A stretch of DNA of 64,000 bases, taken from positions 1,116,001 to 1,180,000 of the forward strand of contig NZ_CP071517.1 of assembly GCF_016613475.2 (NCBI RefSeq), in the 5' to 3' direction. How positions within the stretch are numbered: the stretch's first letter is position 1; each line of letters begins with the position of its first letter. The notes beneath the pieces were generated by a model. That model was not told the DNA's origin and did no database searches. It saw only the letters and a list, made by a program, of their open reading frames with translations. Below are positions 24,379 to 32,328 of the stretch, in pieces. Origin of the DNA: Lysobacter arenosi. GTDB lineage: Bacteria > Pseudomonadota > Gammaproteobacteria > Xanthomonadales > Xanthomonadaceae. The position numbers and the translations under genes were made by a program.

Positions 24379-24812
24379 CGAGGCTGGAGGTCCTTGCTCA
24401 TGCATGTCGCCGACGCCGGGCAGATCGAGCGGAATTCGGCACTGCCCTGCACGGCCTGCGGCGCGGCGTCGCGGGCAATGGGCGCGTAGCCACGGGCTGC
24501 GAAGAACGGTTCGGCGGTCTGGGTGAGCAACACCAGTTGACGCATGCCGGCGGCGCGCGCGTGTGACTCCAGTGCGTCGACCAGCGTGCTGCCAGTGCCT
24601 TTGCCACGTCCGCCCGCCTCAACCGCGAGCGAGCGCAGCAACCCGACCTGCCCGAACGACTGCAGGCCGATCACACCGAACGTCTCACCGCCCTCCCCGG
24701 CAATCAGGAAGTCGATGTGCGCGGCATCCAGGTCTTCAACCGGTAGCCCGCTGTCGACCAGCAACGTGCGGATGCGCGCTGCATCCGATTCCCCGCCAAT
24801 GCGCAGATCCAT
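24375..24812 (-). CDS. arsN2: Arsenic-resistance N-acetyltransferase ArsN2-like
   Basis: A 145-aa GNAT-fold acetyltransferase. The acetyl-CoA-binding region reads LLRSLAVEAGGRGKGTGSTLVDALESHARAAGM, with the Q/RxxGxG/A-type pyrophosphate loop; the C-terminal LLTQTAEPFFAARGYAPIAR is typical of the ArsN2 branch found in ars operons. ArsN1 acetylates the arsenical phosphinothricin analogue arsinothricin; the ArsN2 substrate is less certain. It follows arsI by 12 bases and its end overlaps the arsC start, so it is part of one tight operon. Confidence 0.82.
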   Translation of the reverse strand: MDLRIGGESDAARIRTLLVDSGLPVEDLDAAHIDFLIAGEGGETFGVIGLQSFGQVGLLRSLAVEAGGRGKGTGSTLVDALESHARAAGMRQLVLLTQTAEPFFAARGYAPIARDAAPQAVQGSAEFRSICPASATCMSKDLQPR

Positions 24813-24824
24813 GTCGCGGCCCGC

Positions 24825-25316
24825 TCAGCAGCAACTGGAACTGGGCGCGCAGCACGCGGCCGCGCTTGCACGCGCTGCGGGTGCTGGCTGGCCTGCCCGT
24901 GGACTGCAGCTGGCGCCTTCGGAATCGCAGGATGCATCCGCGGCGTAGTAGCTGGTGGCTTCGCCGAGCGTGTGGAAGGTTTCCCAGCGTGTGCCCTGCG
25001 GGTCGTGCGTCCACATCTTGTCGGAGTTTGCGTAGCAGCAGATCGCGCCGGGCTCGGGAAGGACTTCGCCGCCGGCGGCATCGAGGCGCCGGCCAAGTTC
25101 GGACAGCTCGTCGGCTCGCTCCACCTGGATGCCGAGATGGTCGACGCCGGGGGCTCGACCGGTGTTGGAGATGGCGAAGTTGACGCGCGGATCGTCCAGC
25201 ATCCACTTGGCGTAGTCGCCCTTGACCACGGTCGGCGGCGCTGCGAACAGCTCGGTGTAGAAGCGGATGCTCGTAGCCAGGTCGGCGACGTTCAGGTGCA
25301 CATGGAAGCGATTCAT
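24825..25316 (-). CDS. arsI: ArsI-type C-As lyase (VOC dioxygenase)
   Basis: A 163-aa non-haem Fe(II) dioxygenase of the vicinal-oxygen-chelate fold that cleaves the carbon-arsenic bond of trivalent methyl- and aromatic arsenicals. The expected metal ligands are present (His5 or His7, His60 in GVDHLG, Glu112 in RWETF), and the vicinal cysteines that bind As(III) are C93-C94 in AICCYANSDKMW. A C-terminal tail (about 125-163) is unusually Cys-rich, ending CCAPSSSCC. ATG 25316 overlaps the arsR stop as ATGA. CadI proteins share the fold, but the ars context favours ArsI. A longer open frame upstream is antisense noise. Confidence 0.88.
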   Translation of the reverse strand: MNRFHVHLNVADLATSIRFYTELFAAPPTVVKGDYAKWMLDDPRVNFAISNTGRAPGVDHLGIQVERADELSELGRRLDAAGGEVLPEPGAICCYANSDKMWTHDPQGTRWETFHTLGEATSYYAADASCDSEGASCSPRAGQPAPAARASAAACCAPSSSCC

Positions 25317-25654
25317 TGCGAAGCTCCTGTTTTTCGGGGGGCGCATGCGACGGCCGGTTCGCACTCGGCGACGCCGGCACAGCAGTTTTCGGTGAGGTAG
25401 GCCAGCAGGTCGTTCATCTGCAGGTAGTTGGCGCGAATCCGGATCACCCTTCCCTCGCGCTGGTCGTGCACCAGGGCGGCGGCACGCAGCACGTTCAGAT
25501 GGGCCGTGAGCGTTGCCGGCGCCAGGCCCAGGCGCTCGCGCAGTTCGCCGACGGACATGCCATCGGGACCGGCCTGCACCAGCTGACGGAAAGCGGCGAG
25601 GCGCGACTCGTGGCCGAGGGCGTTGAGGGCGGCTAGAGCGGATGTCATTTCCAT
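25313..25654 (-). CDS. arsR: ArsR-family arsenite-responsive repressor
   Basis: A 113-aa winged-helix repressor, first gene of the ars operon. The HTH reads VGELRERLGLAPATLTAHLNVLRAA. It lacks the ELCVCDL metal site of the E. coli protein in helix 3; instead cysteines C91, C92, C98 and C104 lie near the C-terminus, like the Acidithiobacillus-type ArsR sensing site. ATG 25654 is only a few bases from the predicted transcription start (see promoter), with a second ATG at 25648, so the mRNA is probably leaderless or nearly so. It would bind the CGAATT repeats just upstream. Confidence 0.88.
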   Translation of the reverse strand: MEMTSALAALNALGHESRLAAFRQLVQAGPDGMSVGELRERLGLAPATLTAHLNVLRAAALVHDQREGRVIRIRANYLQMNDLLAYLTENCCAGVAECEPAVACAPRKTGASQ

Positions 25655-25656
25655 AG

Positions 25657-25690
25657 TTCGCGAATTTACGAATTATTGAGGCCGTGTCAA
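25657..25690 (-). promoter_or_regulatory. arsR promoter with overlapping operator
   Basis: On the minus strand TTGACA (25690-25685) and TAAATT (25668-25663) are 16 bases apart. Two direct CGAATT copies (25661-25666 and 25669-25674) and the palindrome TTCGCGAA (25657-25664) overlap the -10 region. A start about 7 bases after the -10 box falls within 1-3 bases of the arsR ATG. Confidence 0.75.
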
Positions 25691-25709
25691 GCGGCATCAG
25701 CGCCGCCGT

Positions 25710-25740
25710 TTGACCTTCCCATCATGGGAACCCTCAGGCT
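25710..25740 (+). promoter_or_regulatory. CueR-type promoter of the Cu(I)-ATPase gene
   Basis: TTGACC (25710-25715) and CAGGCT (25735-25740) are separated by 19 bases, the overlong spacer typical of MerR-family activation. The spacer holds the dyad TTCCC-ATCAT-GGGAA. The layout mirrors the E. coli copA promoter (TTGACCTTCC start). The divergent arsR promoter lies 20 bases away. Confidence 0.85.
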
Positions 25741-25773
25741 CGCTCCATCTGATTGATCTGGAAGGAGTCCCCT

Positions 25774-27990
25774 ATGAGCCCTGCCGTTTCTGCCACTGCC
25801 CAGACCCGCGACTGGCGCTTCAGCGTCGCCGGCATGACCTGCGCCTCGTGCGCGGGCCGTATCGAGAAGGCGCTGCGCGCCGTACCCGGCGTGCTCGACG
25901 CCAGCGTCAACCTGGCAACGGAACGGGCCCAGGTGCGCGCGATCGACGGCGTCACGCCTCACCAGCTGCAATCGGCGGTGAGCGCGGCGGGCTATAACGC
26001 GAAGCAACTCGACACGCCGCCGACCACCGACACAATCGCGGACACGGTCGCCACTCGCGAGCCCATGCCGCGCGAAACACGCCACCTGCCGCTTGCGATG
26101 GCGTTGTCGTTGCCGCTGGTCCTGCCGATGATCGGCATGATCGGGGGCCAGCACTGGATGCTGCCAGGCTGGGTGCAGTTCGCCCTGGCGACGCCGGTGC
26201 AGTTCTGGCTCGGCGCGCGCTTCTACAAGGCCGGATGGCACGCACTCAGGGCCGGCACCGGCAACATGGACCTGCTGGTCGCGCTCGGCACCAGCGCCGC
26301 TTACGGACTGAGCGTTTTTCATCTGCTCAGCCAGAACGCCCAACACGGCCCTGCCCCGCTCTACTTCGAAGCCTCCGCCGTGGTGATCACGCTGGTGCTG
26401 CTGGGCAAGTGGCTGGAATCACGCGCCAAGCGCCAGACCACCGAAGCCATCCGCGCCCTTCAAGCCCTGCGCCCGACGACCGCGCGCGTGCGCCGCGCCC
26501 ATGGCGATATCGATGTCCGCATCGACGACGTGCAGATCGCCGATCGGGTGATCGTTCGCCCGGGTGAACGCTTCCCGGTCGATGGCGTGATTACCGAAGG
26601 TCGCACGCATGCCGACGAATCCATGATCACCGGCGAATCGCTGCCAGTGGCCAAGGCCGAGGGCGACCGCGTCACCGGCGGCGCGGTCAACGGCGAAGGC
26701 GCGGTGGTCGTGGAGACCACCGCCGTCGGAGCAGAAAGCGCACTGGCGCGGATCATCCGCCTGGTCGAGGACGCGCAGGCAGGCAAGGCACCGATCCAGC
26801 GAACGGTCGATCGCGTCAGCGCGGTGTTCGTGCCGGTCGTCATGGCGATCGCACTGGCCACGCTGCTCGGCTGGGGCCTGTTCTCGGGTGACTGGAACCA
26901 GGCCATCCTCAATGCCGTTGCCGTCCTCGTCATCGCCTGTCCGTGTGCGCTGGGCCTGGCAACGCCGACCGCGATCATGGCCGGCACCGGGGTCGCTGCC
27001 CGCGCGGGCATTCTCATCAAGGACGCGCAAGCGCTGGAAAGTGCGCATCGCATCACCACCGTGGCGTTCGACAAGACCGGCACGCTGACCCAAGGGCGGC
27101 CGGTGCTGACCGATACCGTGGCCGTCGACGGCGACGTGCCTGCATTGCTTGCGCTCGCCGCGGCACTGCAGGAAGGCAGCGAGCACCCGCTGGCAAAGGC
27201 CGTGGTCGAGGCGGCGCGCGGCCTGCCGCGCACCCGGGTCGCCATTGAGGTGCATGCGGTACCGGGCCGCGGCCTGCGCGGGATCGTCGACGGCAACCCG
27301 CTGTTGATCGGCAGCAGCGTAATGATGGAGGACGCCGGCATCGACATCGCGCCACTGCGCGATCAGGCCCGGCCGCTGGCCCTGTCCGGCCACACGGTGT
27401 CCTGGCTTGGCGACGCAGCCAACCCGCGCCTGCGCGGACTGCTGGCGTTCCGCGATCAGCCCCGACCCGGAGCGCGCGAAGCGATCGAGCGGCTGCATCG
27501 CATCGGCGTGCGCACCGTGATGATCTCGGGCGACAACGAGGGCGCAGCGAAGGCGATAGCCACGCAGATCGGCATCGACGAAGTGCGCGCCAACGTCGCC
27601 CCCGCCGACAAGGCCGCGGCGATCGCGTCGCTGCGCGAGCACGGCGTGGTGGCGATGGTCGGCGACGGCATCAACGATGCCCCGGCGCTGGCAGCGGCCG
27701 ACGTCGGCATCGCCATGGGCAGCGGCACCGACGTTGCCATGCACGCCGCGGCCGTGACCCTGATGCGGGCCGAGCCCGGCCTGGTCGCCGACGCCATCGC
27801 TATCTCCCGCCGTACCACGCGCAAGATCCACCAGAACCTGTTCTGGGCGTTCGTCTACAACGTGGTCGGCATCCCGTTGGCCGCACTGGGGCTGCTCGAT
27901 CCGGTCGTGGCCGGCGCGGCGATGGCACTGTCGTCGCTCAGCGTGGTGTCAAATACCCTTCTGTTGCGACGCTGGCGCCCGCAGCAGTGA
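25774..27990 (+). CDS. Cu(I)-exporting P1B-type ATPase
   Basis: A 738-aa inner-membrane ATPase that pumps Cu(I) out of the cytoplasm. One N-terminal heavy-metal domain has GMTCASC (C23, C26). Eight membrane helices flank the actuator TGES, the transport motif CPC (about 389-391, in [13 protein letters not shown]), the phosphorylation motif DKTGTLT (Asp433) and the hinge [10 protein letters not shown]. The C-terminal MSLSS/N pattern ([14 protein letters not shown]) is that of copper rather than zinc pumps. ATG 25774 has GGAAGGAG; the open frame extends 7 codons further up without a site. It is driven by the CueR-type promoter and followed by cueR. Confidence 0.95.
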   Translation: MSPAVSATAQTRDWRFSVAGMTCASCAGRIEKALRAVPGVLDASVNLATERAQVRAIDGVTPHQLQSAVSAAGYNAKQLDTPPTTDTIADTVATREPMPRETRHLPLAMALSLPLVLPMIGMIGGQHWMLPGWVQFALATPVQFWLGARFYKAGWHALRAGTGNMDLLVALGTSAAYGLSVFHLLSQNAQHGPAPLYFEASAVVITLVLLGKWLESRAKRQTTEAIRALQALRPTTARVRRAHGDIDVRIDDVQIADRVIVRPGERFPVDGVITEGRTHADESMITGESLPVAKAEGDRVTGGAVNGEGAVVVETTAVGAESALARIIRLVEDAQAGKAPIQRTVDRVSAVFVPVVMAIALATLLGWGLFSGDWNQAILNAVAVLVIACPCALGLATPTAIMAGTGVAARAGILIKDAQALESAHRITTVAFDKTGTLTQGRPVLTDTVAVDGDVPALLALAAALQEGSEHPLAKAVVEAARGLPRTRVAIEVHAVPGRGLRGIVDGNPLLIGSSVMMEDAGIDIAPLRDQARPLALSGHTVSWLGDAANPRLRGLLAFRDQPRPGAREAIERLHRIGVRTVMISGDNEGAAKAIATQIGIDEVRANVAPADKAAAIASLREHGVVAMVGDGINDAPALAAADVGIAMGSGTDVAMHAAAVTLMRAEPGLVADAIAISRRTTRKIHQNLFWAFVYNVVGIPLAALGLLDPVVAGAAMALSSLSVVSNTLLLRRWRPQQ

Positions 27991-28015
27991 ACCGCACGCC
28001 CCGAGGAATCCCGCA

Positions 28016-28474
28016 ATGCCAAAGCTCCCGCGCCCCCCACGCCCCGAACTCGCCGATGCCCGCCAGCAAGGCCTGCACAACATCGGCGAAGCGGCACAAC
28101 TGAGCGGTGTCAGCGCCAAGATGATCCGGCACTACGAGAGCATCGGCCTGATCCCGCAGGCCGGTCGCACGTTTGCCGGCTACCGCATCTACAGCGACGC
28201 CGACGTGCATCGCCTGGGCTTTATACACCGCGCGCGCCGGCTTGGCTTCTCGATGAAGCAGATCGAGGTCCTGCTTGGCCTTTGGGACGACCGCAGCCGC
28301 GCCAGCGCCGAAGTGAAGAAGCTGGCGCAGGCGCATGTCGACGAGCTGACGGCGAGGATCAGCGAGATGCAGTCAATGCAACGCACGCTGCAGGATCTCG
28401 CCCGCCGTTGTCATGGCGATGACCGGCCCGATTGCCCGATCCTCGACGACCTGGCGCACCATCAACCCGATTGA
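28016..28474 (+). CDS. cueR: CueR-like Cu(I)-responsive MerR regulator
   Basis: A 152-aa MerR-family activator. The HTH reads NIGEAAQLSGVSAKMIRHYESIGLI, followed by the wing (FAGYRIYSDADVHRL) and a dimerisation helix. The metal loop has the two conserved cysteines C132 and C140 in CHGDDRPDCPIL, as in CueR. An 18-residue Pro/Arg-rich extension precedes the usual start. It lies 25 bp after the Cu-ATPase gene with a GAGGAA site and would act on the 25710-25740 promoter, forming a feedback loop. Confidence 0.92.
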   Translation: MPKLPRPPRPELADARQQGLHNIGEAAQLSGVSAKMIRHYESIGLIPQAGRTFAGYRIYSDADVHRLGFIHRARRLGFSMKQIEVLLGLWDDRSRASAEVKKLAQAHVDELTARISEMQSMQRTLQDLARRCHGDDRPDCPILDDLAHHQPD

Positions 28475-28477
28475 CGG

Positions 28478-29254
28478 TCAGCGTGCTGCCGCGGCGCGCT
28501 CGATCATCTTCGCGACGGCCGCGGCGTGGGACACCATCACCACGTGCGATGCACCGGCAACCACTTCGGTCTGCTTCGACCCAGCGCGCTTGGCCATGAA
28601 TCCCAGCGACTGCGGTGGGATGTTCTTGTCCTTGTCACCATAGATGAACCACGACGGGACGCTGGTCCAGGCGGGCGTGCCAGCCTTTTCGTTGAGCGCG
28701 GCCTCGGTGATCGGGCGTTGCGTCGCCGCCATCAGCGCGGCTTCCGCCGCCGGCACATCGGCGGCGAACTGCGCATGGAACTTGTCCTGCTGGATGTAGA
28801 GATCGGCGCCGCCACCGGTCAACTTCACCGGCGGGGCCAGGGTCGGGCCGAGGGTGCTTCCGGGGAATTTGCCCGACAGCCCGGCCGCCGTCTCCCCGGC
28901 TTCGGGCGCGAACGCGGCCACGAACACCAGCGCCTGGACGTTGCCGTGGCCGCGCGCCGCCGTGGAGATGACGCTGCCGCCGTAGGAGTGCCCGACCAGG
29001 ACCACCGGCGTGGTGACGCTTGCCACGACGTCGGACACGTACTGGCCATCGCTGGCGACACCGCGCAGCGGATTGGCCACCGCCACCACCGGATAGCCAT
29101 CCTTCTTCAGGATCTCGATCACGCGGTTCCAGCTTGTTGCATCGGCGAAGGCGCCGTGCACCAGGATCACGGTGGGCTTCGCCACCTGCGCCGAAGCGTT
29201 TGCGGCGACGAGGCTGCCGGCGGCGAGGGCCAGCGCGACCAACAAGGTCTTCAT
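28478..29254 (-). CDS. Exported alpha/beta hydrolase
   Basis: A 258-aa serine hydrolase with a Sec signal peptide (about 1-22, ANASAQ). The oxyanion-hole region is ILVHGAFADATSW, the nucleophile elbow GHSYGG (Ser90), and the catalytic His lies in SHVVMVSH near the end. It resembles the salicylate/methyl-ester esterase group of plant-like hydrolases that is common in soil bacteria; the substrate is unknown. It is convergent with cueR (3 bp apart) and is followed upstream by the DsbA-like gene on the same strand. A paralogue lies at 30509-31297. Confidence 0.85.
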   Translation of the reverse strand: MKTLLVALALAAGSLVAANASAQVAKPTVILVHGAFADATSWNRVIEILKKDGYPVVAVANPLRGVASDGQYVSDVVASVTTPVVLVGHSYGGSVISTAARGHGNVQALVFVAAFAPEAGETAAGLSGKFPGSTLGPTLAPPVKLTGGGADLYIQQDKFHAQFAADVPAAEAALMAATQRPITEAALNEKAGTPAWTSVPSWFIYGDKDKNIPPQSLGFMAKRAGSKQTEVVAGASHVVMVSHAAAVAKMIERAAAAR

Positions 29255-29270
29255 ACGAGTTCTCCCGGGA

Positions 29271-29798
29271 CTATTTGGCGGCCGCTATCAGCTCGGCAAT
29301 GGCGTCTCGCAGCGCCTCGACGGGTCCGTCGAAGCGCACCGAGTTCAAGAAAAACGATGGCGTTCCGTTGACACCACTGCGCACACCGCCGTTGAAGTCG
29401 TTGCGGATCCTCTCGTCGAAGGCATCAGCCTGGATGGCGTCGCGAAGCTCGACCGGATCCAGCCCGAGCCGGCTGACCAGCTCCACGTACAACGGCGCAC
29501 CAAGACTCTCCTGGTTCTCGTACAGCGCGTCGTGCGCTTCCCAGAAGTGCCCCTTGCTCCCGGCGAACTCGGCCGTGGCCGCCGCGCTGGCCGCGTTGGG
29601 ATGCAGTTGGGTGATCGGGAAGTTGCGGAACACGAAACGCAGGTCATCTGGAAATTCCGCCTGCAGCTCCTTCACCTGTGGGTAGGCATCGCCGCAATAG
29701 GGGCACTGATAGTCCCCGTACTCGACCAGGGTCACCGCAGCGTCTTCATTGCCCTGGATGTGATCGTCCGGGCCTACCGGAATCTTGAGGTTCGCCAT
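29271..29798 (-). CDS. DsbA-family thioredoxin-like oxidoreductase (no signal peptide)
   Basis: A 175-aa protein of the DsbA/FrnE-like fold. The active site is C32-PYC35 in EYGDYQCPYCGDAYP and the cis-Pro loop reads GVNGTPSFFLN. Helical insertion between them fits DsbA-type proteins. There is no signal peptide, so it should act in the cytoplasm, possibly with the peroxiredoxin whose stop lies 5 bp upstream. The long open frame reading through the peroxiredoxin region is an out-of-frame shadow, not a fusion. Confidence 0.85.
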   Translation of the reverse strand: MANLKIPVGPDDHIQGNEDAAVTLVEYGDYQCPYCGDAYPQVKELQAEFPDDLRFVFRNFPITQLHPNAASAAATAEFAGSKGHFWEAHDALYENQESLGAPLYVELVSRLGLDPVELRDAIQADAFDERIRNDFNGGVRSGVNGTPSFFLNSVRFDGPVEALRDAIAELIAAAK

Positions 29799-29803
29799 GG
29801 CGT

Positions 29804-30325
29804 TCAGCCCGCCTTTCCGGACGATTGCGCCTGGAGCTTGTCCAGCGCATCGAGGATGCCGTCGGCACCGGGATTGACCGCGGTTGGCGACAGGTAGCTC
29901 CAGGCGATCGCGCCTTCCTTGTCGATGACGAACAATGCCCGCCGGGTCATGCCGTGCTGGGCGTCGTAGGCGCCGTAGCGCCGCGCCACTTCCCCCTTCG
30001 GCTCGAAGTCCGCCAGCAGGTTGAAGCGAAGGTGGCGGTCCTGGGCGAAGGCCTGGTGGCACCAGACGCTGTCGACGGAGATTCCCAGCAACGTCGCACC
30101 CGCATCCTTGAACGCAGGCAGCACCTCGTTGTACAGCGCCATCTGGTCGCCGCAGACCGGGCTCCAGTCGGCCGGGTAAAAGGCCAGGATCACGGGGCGC
30201 CCGCGAAGTTCGCTCAGCGACAGCGTCTGGTCGGGCGTTGCGCTGAGGGTGAAATCCGGCGCCATCGTGCCGGCAGGCAGTATGGTTTCGGGCATCGGAC
30301 TCGGCCGGGTATCGGCAGCTGGCAT
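29804..30325 (-). CDS. Peroxiredoxin (AhpC/TSA type)
   Basis: A 173-aa thiol peroxidase. The fold start is MAPDFTLSATPDQTLSLSELRGRPVILAFYPADWSPVC; the peroxidatic Cys is C58 in PADWSPVCGDQM, with a second Cys (C89 in SVWCHQAF) that could resolve it. The TPA/V-C context differs from classical 2-Cys AhpC (FTFVCP) and is closer to the BCP/atypical group. ATG 30325 has AGGA about 7 bases upstream; an internal ATG at 30295 is possible. It precedes the DsbA-like gene with a 5-base gap, suggesting a shared redox job. Confidence 0.87.
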   Translation of the reverse strand: MPAADTRPSPMPETILPAGTMAPDFTLSATPDQTLSLSELRGRPVILAFYPADWSPVCGDQMALYNEVLPAFKDAGATLLGISVDSVWCHQAFAQDRHLRFNLLADFEPKGEVARRYGAYDAQHGMTRRALFVIDKEGAIAWSYLSPTAVNPGADGILDALDKLQAQSSGKAG

Positions 30326-30508
30326 GGCAACTTCCTGCGTATCCGCGTACCCGCGGCATTGCTGCCGAATATGCCCCGGCCGGTGTTAAAGGCTTGCGTA
30401 TGCGGCATCGCGCAGCAGCGACGACTCCGCGTTTACGCCACCTCGGTCAATGTGGCACGCGGCGTGCCACGACTGGGCGCACCCGATTCACGAACCCGTG
30501 GAGCGAAC

Positions 30509-31297
30509 ATGACCATCCTGACGATCCGTGCCAATGGCTGGATGCTCGCGGCGCTCATTGCGGTGTCCTGCCTGCTTGCCTTGCCTGTCGCGAACGCGCA
30601 GACAAGCGCACCTGCCAAGGCAACCAATGTCGTGCTGGTGCACGGCGCATGGGCCGACGGCTCCAGTTGGGCCGAAGTGATCCCGCGACTGCAGGCCGCG
30701 GGCCTGAAGGTCACCGCCGTGCAGAACCCGCTCAGCTCGCTCGATGATTCGGTGGCCGCAACGCGTCGGGCACTGGCCTTGCAGGACGGCCCGACGGTGC
30801 TGGCCGCTCACTCGTGGGGTGGCACGGTGATCAGCGAAGTCGGCACCGATCCGAAGGTGAGCGCACTGGTGTATGTCGCGGCGCGCGCGCCGGACGCCGC
30901 CGAGGATTTCGTCGCATTGTCGGCAAAGTTTCCCGCCGGCGCGGTGCGCGCTGGCATCCAGACCAACGATGGCTACACGCTGCTCGCGGAGGATGCCTTT
31001 CTGAAGTTCTTCGCCAATGGCGTTGAACCGACGAAGGCGAAGACGCTGTACGCGGTGCAAGGATCGACCGCATCGTCGTTGTTCGCAGGACGCACCACCC
31101 AGGCCGCCTGGAAAACCAAACCGTCGTACTACGCCGTGTCTCGCCAGGACCAGACGATCAACGCGGACCTGGAGCGATTCCTCGCCAAGCGCATGAACGC
31201 AACGACCATCGAACTGGACGCCGGCCACCTTTCGCTGGTGTCGCATCCGCGCGAAGTCGCGGAGCTGATCCTGCGCGCGGCAGGCAGAGCGAAGTAG
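30509..31297 (+). CDS. Exported alpha/beta hydrolase (paralogue of 28478-29254)
   Basis: A 262-aa serine hydrolase with a signal peptide (about 1-31, ends ANAQ). The oxyanion region is VVLVHGAWADGSSW, the nucleophile elbow AHSWGG (Ser102), and the catalytic His lies in AGHLSLVSHPREVA. Key blocks (LVHGA.AD..SW..VI..L...G..V.AV.NPL) are shared with the hydrolase at 28478, so the two are paralogues flanking the redox pair. ATG 30509 has GGAG 5 bases upstream; the long open frame before it is antisense to the peroxiredoxin gene. Confidence 0.87.
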   Translation: MTILTIRANGWMLAALIAVSCLLALPVANAQTSAPAKATNVVLVHGAWADGSSWAEVIPRLQAAGLKVTAVQNPLSSLDDSVAATRRALALQDGPTVLAAHSWGGTVISEVGTDPKVSALVYVAARAPDAAEDFVALSAKFPAGAVRAGIQTNDGYTLLAEDAFLKFFANGVEPTKAKTLYAVQGSTASSLFAGRTTQAAWKTKPSYYAVSRQDQTINADLERFLAKRMNATTIELDAGHLSLVSHPREVAELILRAAGRAK

Positions 31298-31347
31298 TCG
31301 CGCGCGATCGCCAAGTTGGCATTCGCGCAGAACACGAACGGCAAAAA

Positions 31348-31379
31348 CAATCAGGGCCGCCTCTCGGCAGCCCTGATTG
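31348..31379 (-). terminator. Terminator of the tRNA-Ala/tRNA-Glu transcript
   Basis: CAATCAGGGC and GCCCTGATTG form a perfect 10-bp stem around a 12-base loop. On the minus strand it is followed by a run of five T residues (31347-31343). It lies 10 bases past the tRNA-Glu 3' end and may also serve the converging hydrolase gene. Confidence 0.85.
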
Positions 31380-31389
31380 CTTGTCCAAC

Positions 31390-31465
31390 TGGCGTCCCCA
31401 CGGGGATTCGAACCCCGGTCGCTACCGTGAAAGGGTAATGTCCTAGGCCTCTAGACGATGGGGAC
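31390..31465 (-). tRNA. tRNA-Glu (anticodon TTC)
   Basis: 76 bases with encoded CCA. The acceptor GTCCCCA pairs with TGGGGAC, the discriminator is G, the T arm has GGTTCGAATCC and the anticodon loop is CTTTCAC with TTC. It is second in a two-tRNA transcript. Confidence 0.97.
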
Positions 31466-31519
31466 AAAACTTTGTTGTAAAACTTTTTGGCACACATCCC
31501 ATCGAAGAGGTCGAAGAGA

Positions 31520-31595
31520 TGGTGGAGCCAGGCGGGATCGAACCGCCGACCTCCTGCATGCCATGCAGGCGCTCTCCCAGCTGAGCTATGGCCCC
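31520..31595 (-). tRNA. tRNA-Ala (anticodon GGC)
   Basis: 76 bases with encoded CCA. The acceptor GGGGCCA pairs with TGGCTCC, discriminator A; the D arm has AGCTCAGCTGGGAGAGC, and the anticodon loop centres on GGC within a CTGCA/TGCAG stem. It is first in the transcript, upstream of tRNA-Glu. Confidence 0.97.
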
Positions 31596-31642
31596 ACGTG
31601 TGCTGGAAAGACGAAAATTCTAGCGGGCGTTCAGCGATGTCG

Positions 31643-32161
31643 TCAAGCGTTCGCTGCCAGATTTTTTTCGTCGTGTCCGCCAGCGGCTGTGCCGGCGTCA
31701 ACGGGGCGCAATGTTGCCACACCATGTCCCCGCTCCGCTAGATACTCGAGCCACTTTCCGAGAAACGTGTTCATCTGCGTGCGGTGGTCGAGCACTTCGG
31801 CCGGCGGCGGGTACATCCCGATCACGTCCTGCCAGCGTCGCCCGACGTAGCAATGGGTGACCTCGAGCTGGCGGGCGTCGTGGTAAAGGCGCAGAAACGC
31901 CGAGGGATCAGGCTCCCCGGTGACCGGATCACGCATGGCGTAGGTCATGCGCAGCTCGGTGGTGTAGCGGTGCTGCTCGATCACGTCCAGCTGCAGGTCC
32001 AGGTGGTCGCCGGCACTGGAGCGGTAGGTACCGACCAGCAATCCCGCCGGCGGGAACATCCGCGTGAACCTCTCATGGTTTTCCGCGTACAGACCCATCA
32101 GCCAGCCGAAGCGACTCAGGCGGGGAATGCGTGCGCTGCGTGTGGCCAAGGACGTCATCAT
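31643..32161 (-). CDS. DUF1249 family protein (YqiB-like)
   Basis: A 172-aa protein of unknown function. The blocks LMGLYAENHERFTRMFPPAGL, YTTELRMTYAMRDP, LRLYHDARQLEVTHC and NTFLGKWLEYLAERGHG are those of DUF1249 (E. coli YqiB). The product is cytoplasmic with no motif that suggests an activity. Two adjacent ATGs (32161 and 32158) could start it. The open frame continues far upstream, antisense to nothing and out of frame with ppsR, and was not accepted. It lies 167 bp downstream of ppsR. Confidence 0.85.
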   Translation of the reverse strand: MMTSLATRSARIPRLSRFGWLMGLYAENHERFTRMFPPAGLLVGTYRSSAGDHLDLQLDVIEQHRYTTELRMTYAMRDPVTGEPDPSAFLRLYHDARQLEVTHCYVGRRWQDVIGMYPPPAEVLDHRTQMNTFLGKWLEYLAERGHGVATLRPVDAGTAAGGHDEKNLAANA

Positions 32162-32328
32162 GCGCCCGATCCTACACGCGACGGCGCCCGCGCGGCAGCG
32201 TTGACGCCCTGCCCCGGTAGGCCTACGGTAAGCATTCCTCGCGTCGCTTTTCCTAGGCCGTTTTTCCAGCAGTTTCCCGGCCGCTTTTGCGGGCCTTCCC
32301 ACCGGGCTTCGCGCGCCGCAATGGCGCC

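Noticed and set aside
25317..25697. N-terminal extension of ArsI
   Set aside because: It overlaps arsR on the same strand in another frame; ATG 25316 matches the family.
29271..30359. Fusion of DsbA-like and a second domain
   Set aside because: The upstream part is an out-of-frame reading of the peroxiredoxin gene.
29825..30508. Extension of the 30509 hydrolase
   Set aside because: It is antisense to the peroxiredoxin; signal peptide and GGAG mark the true start.
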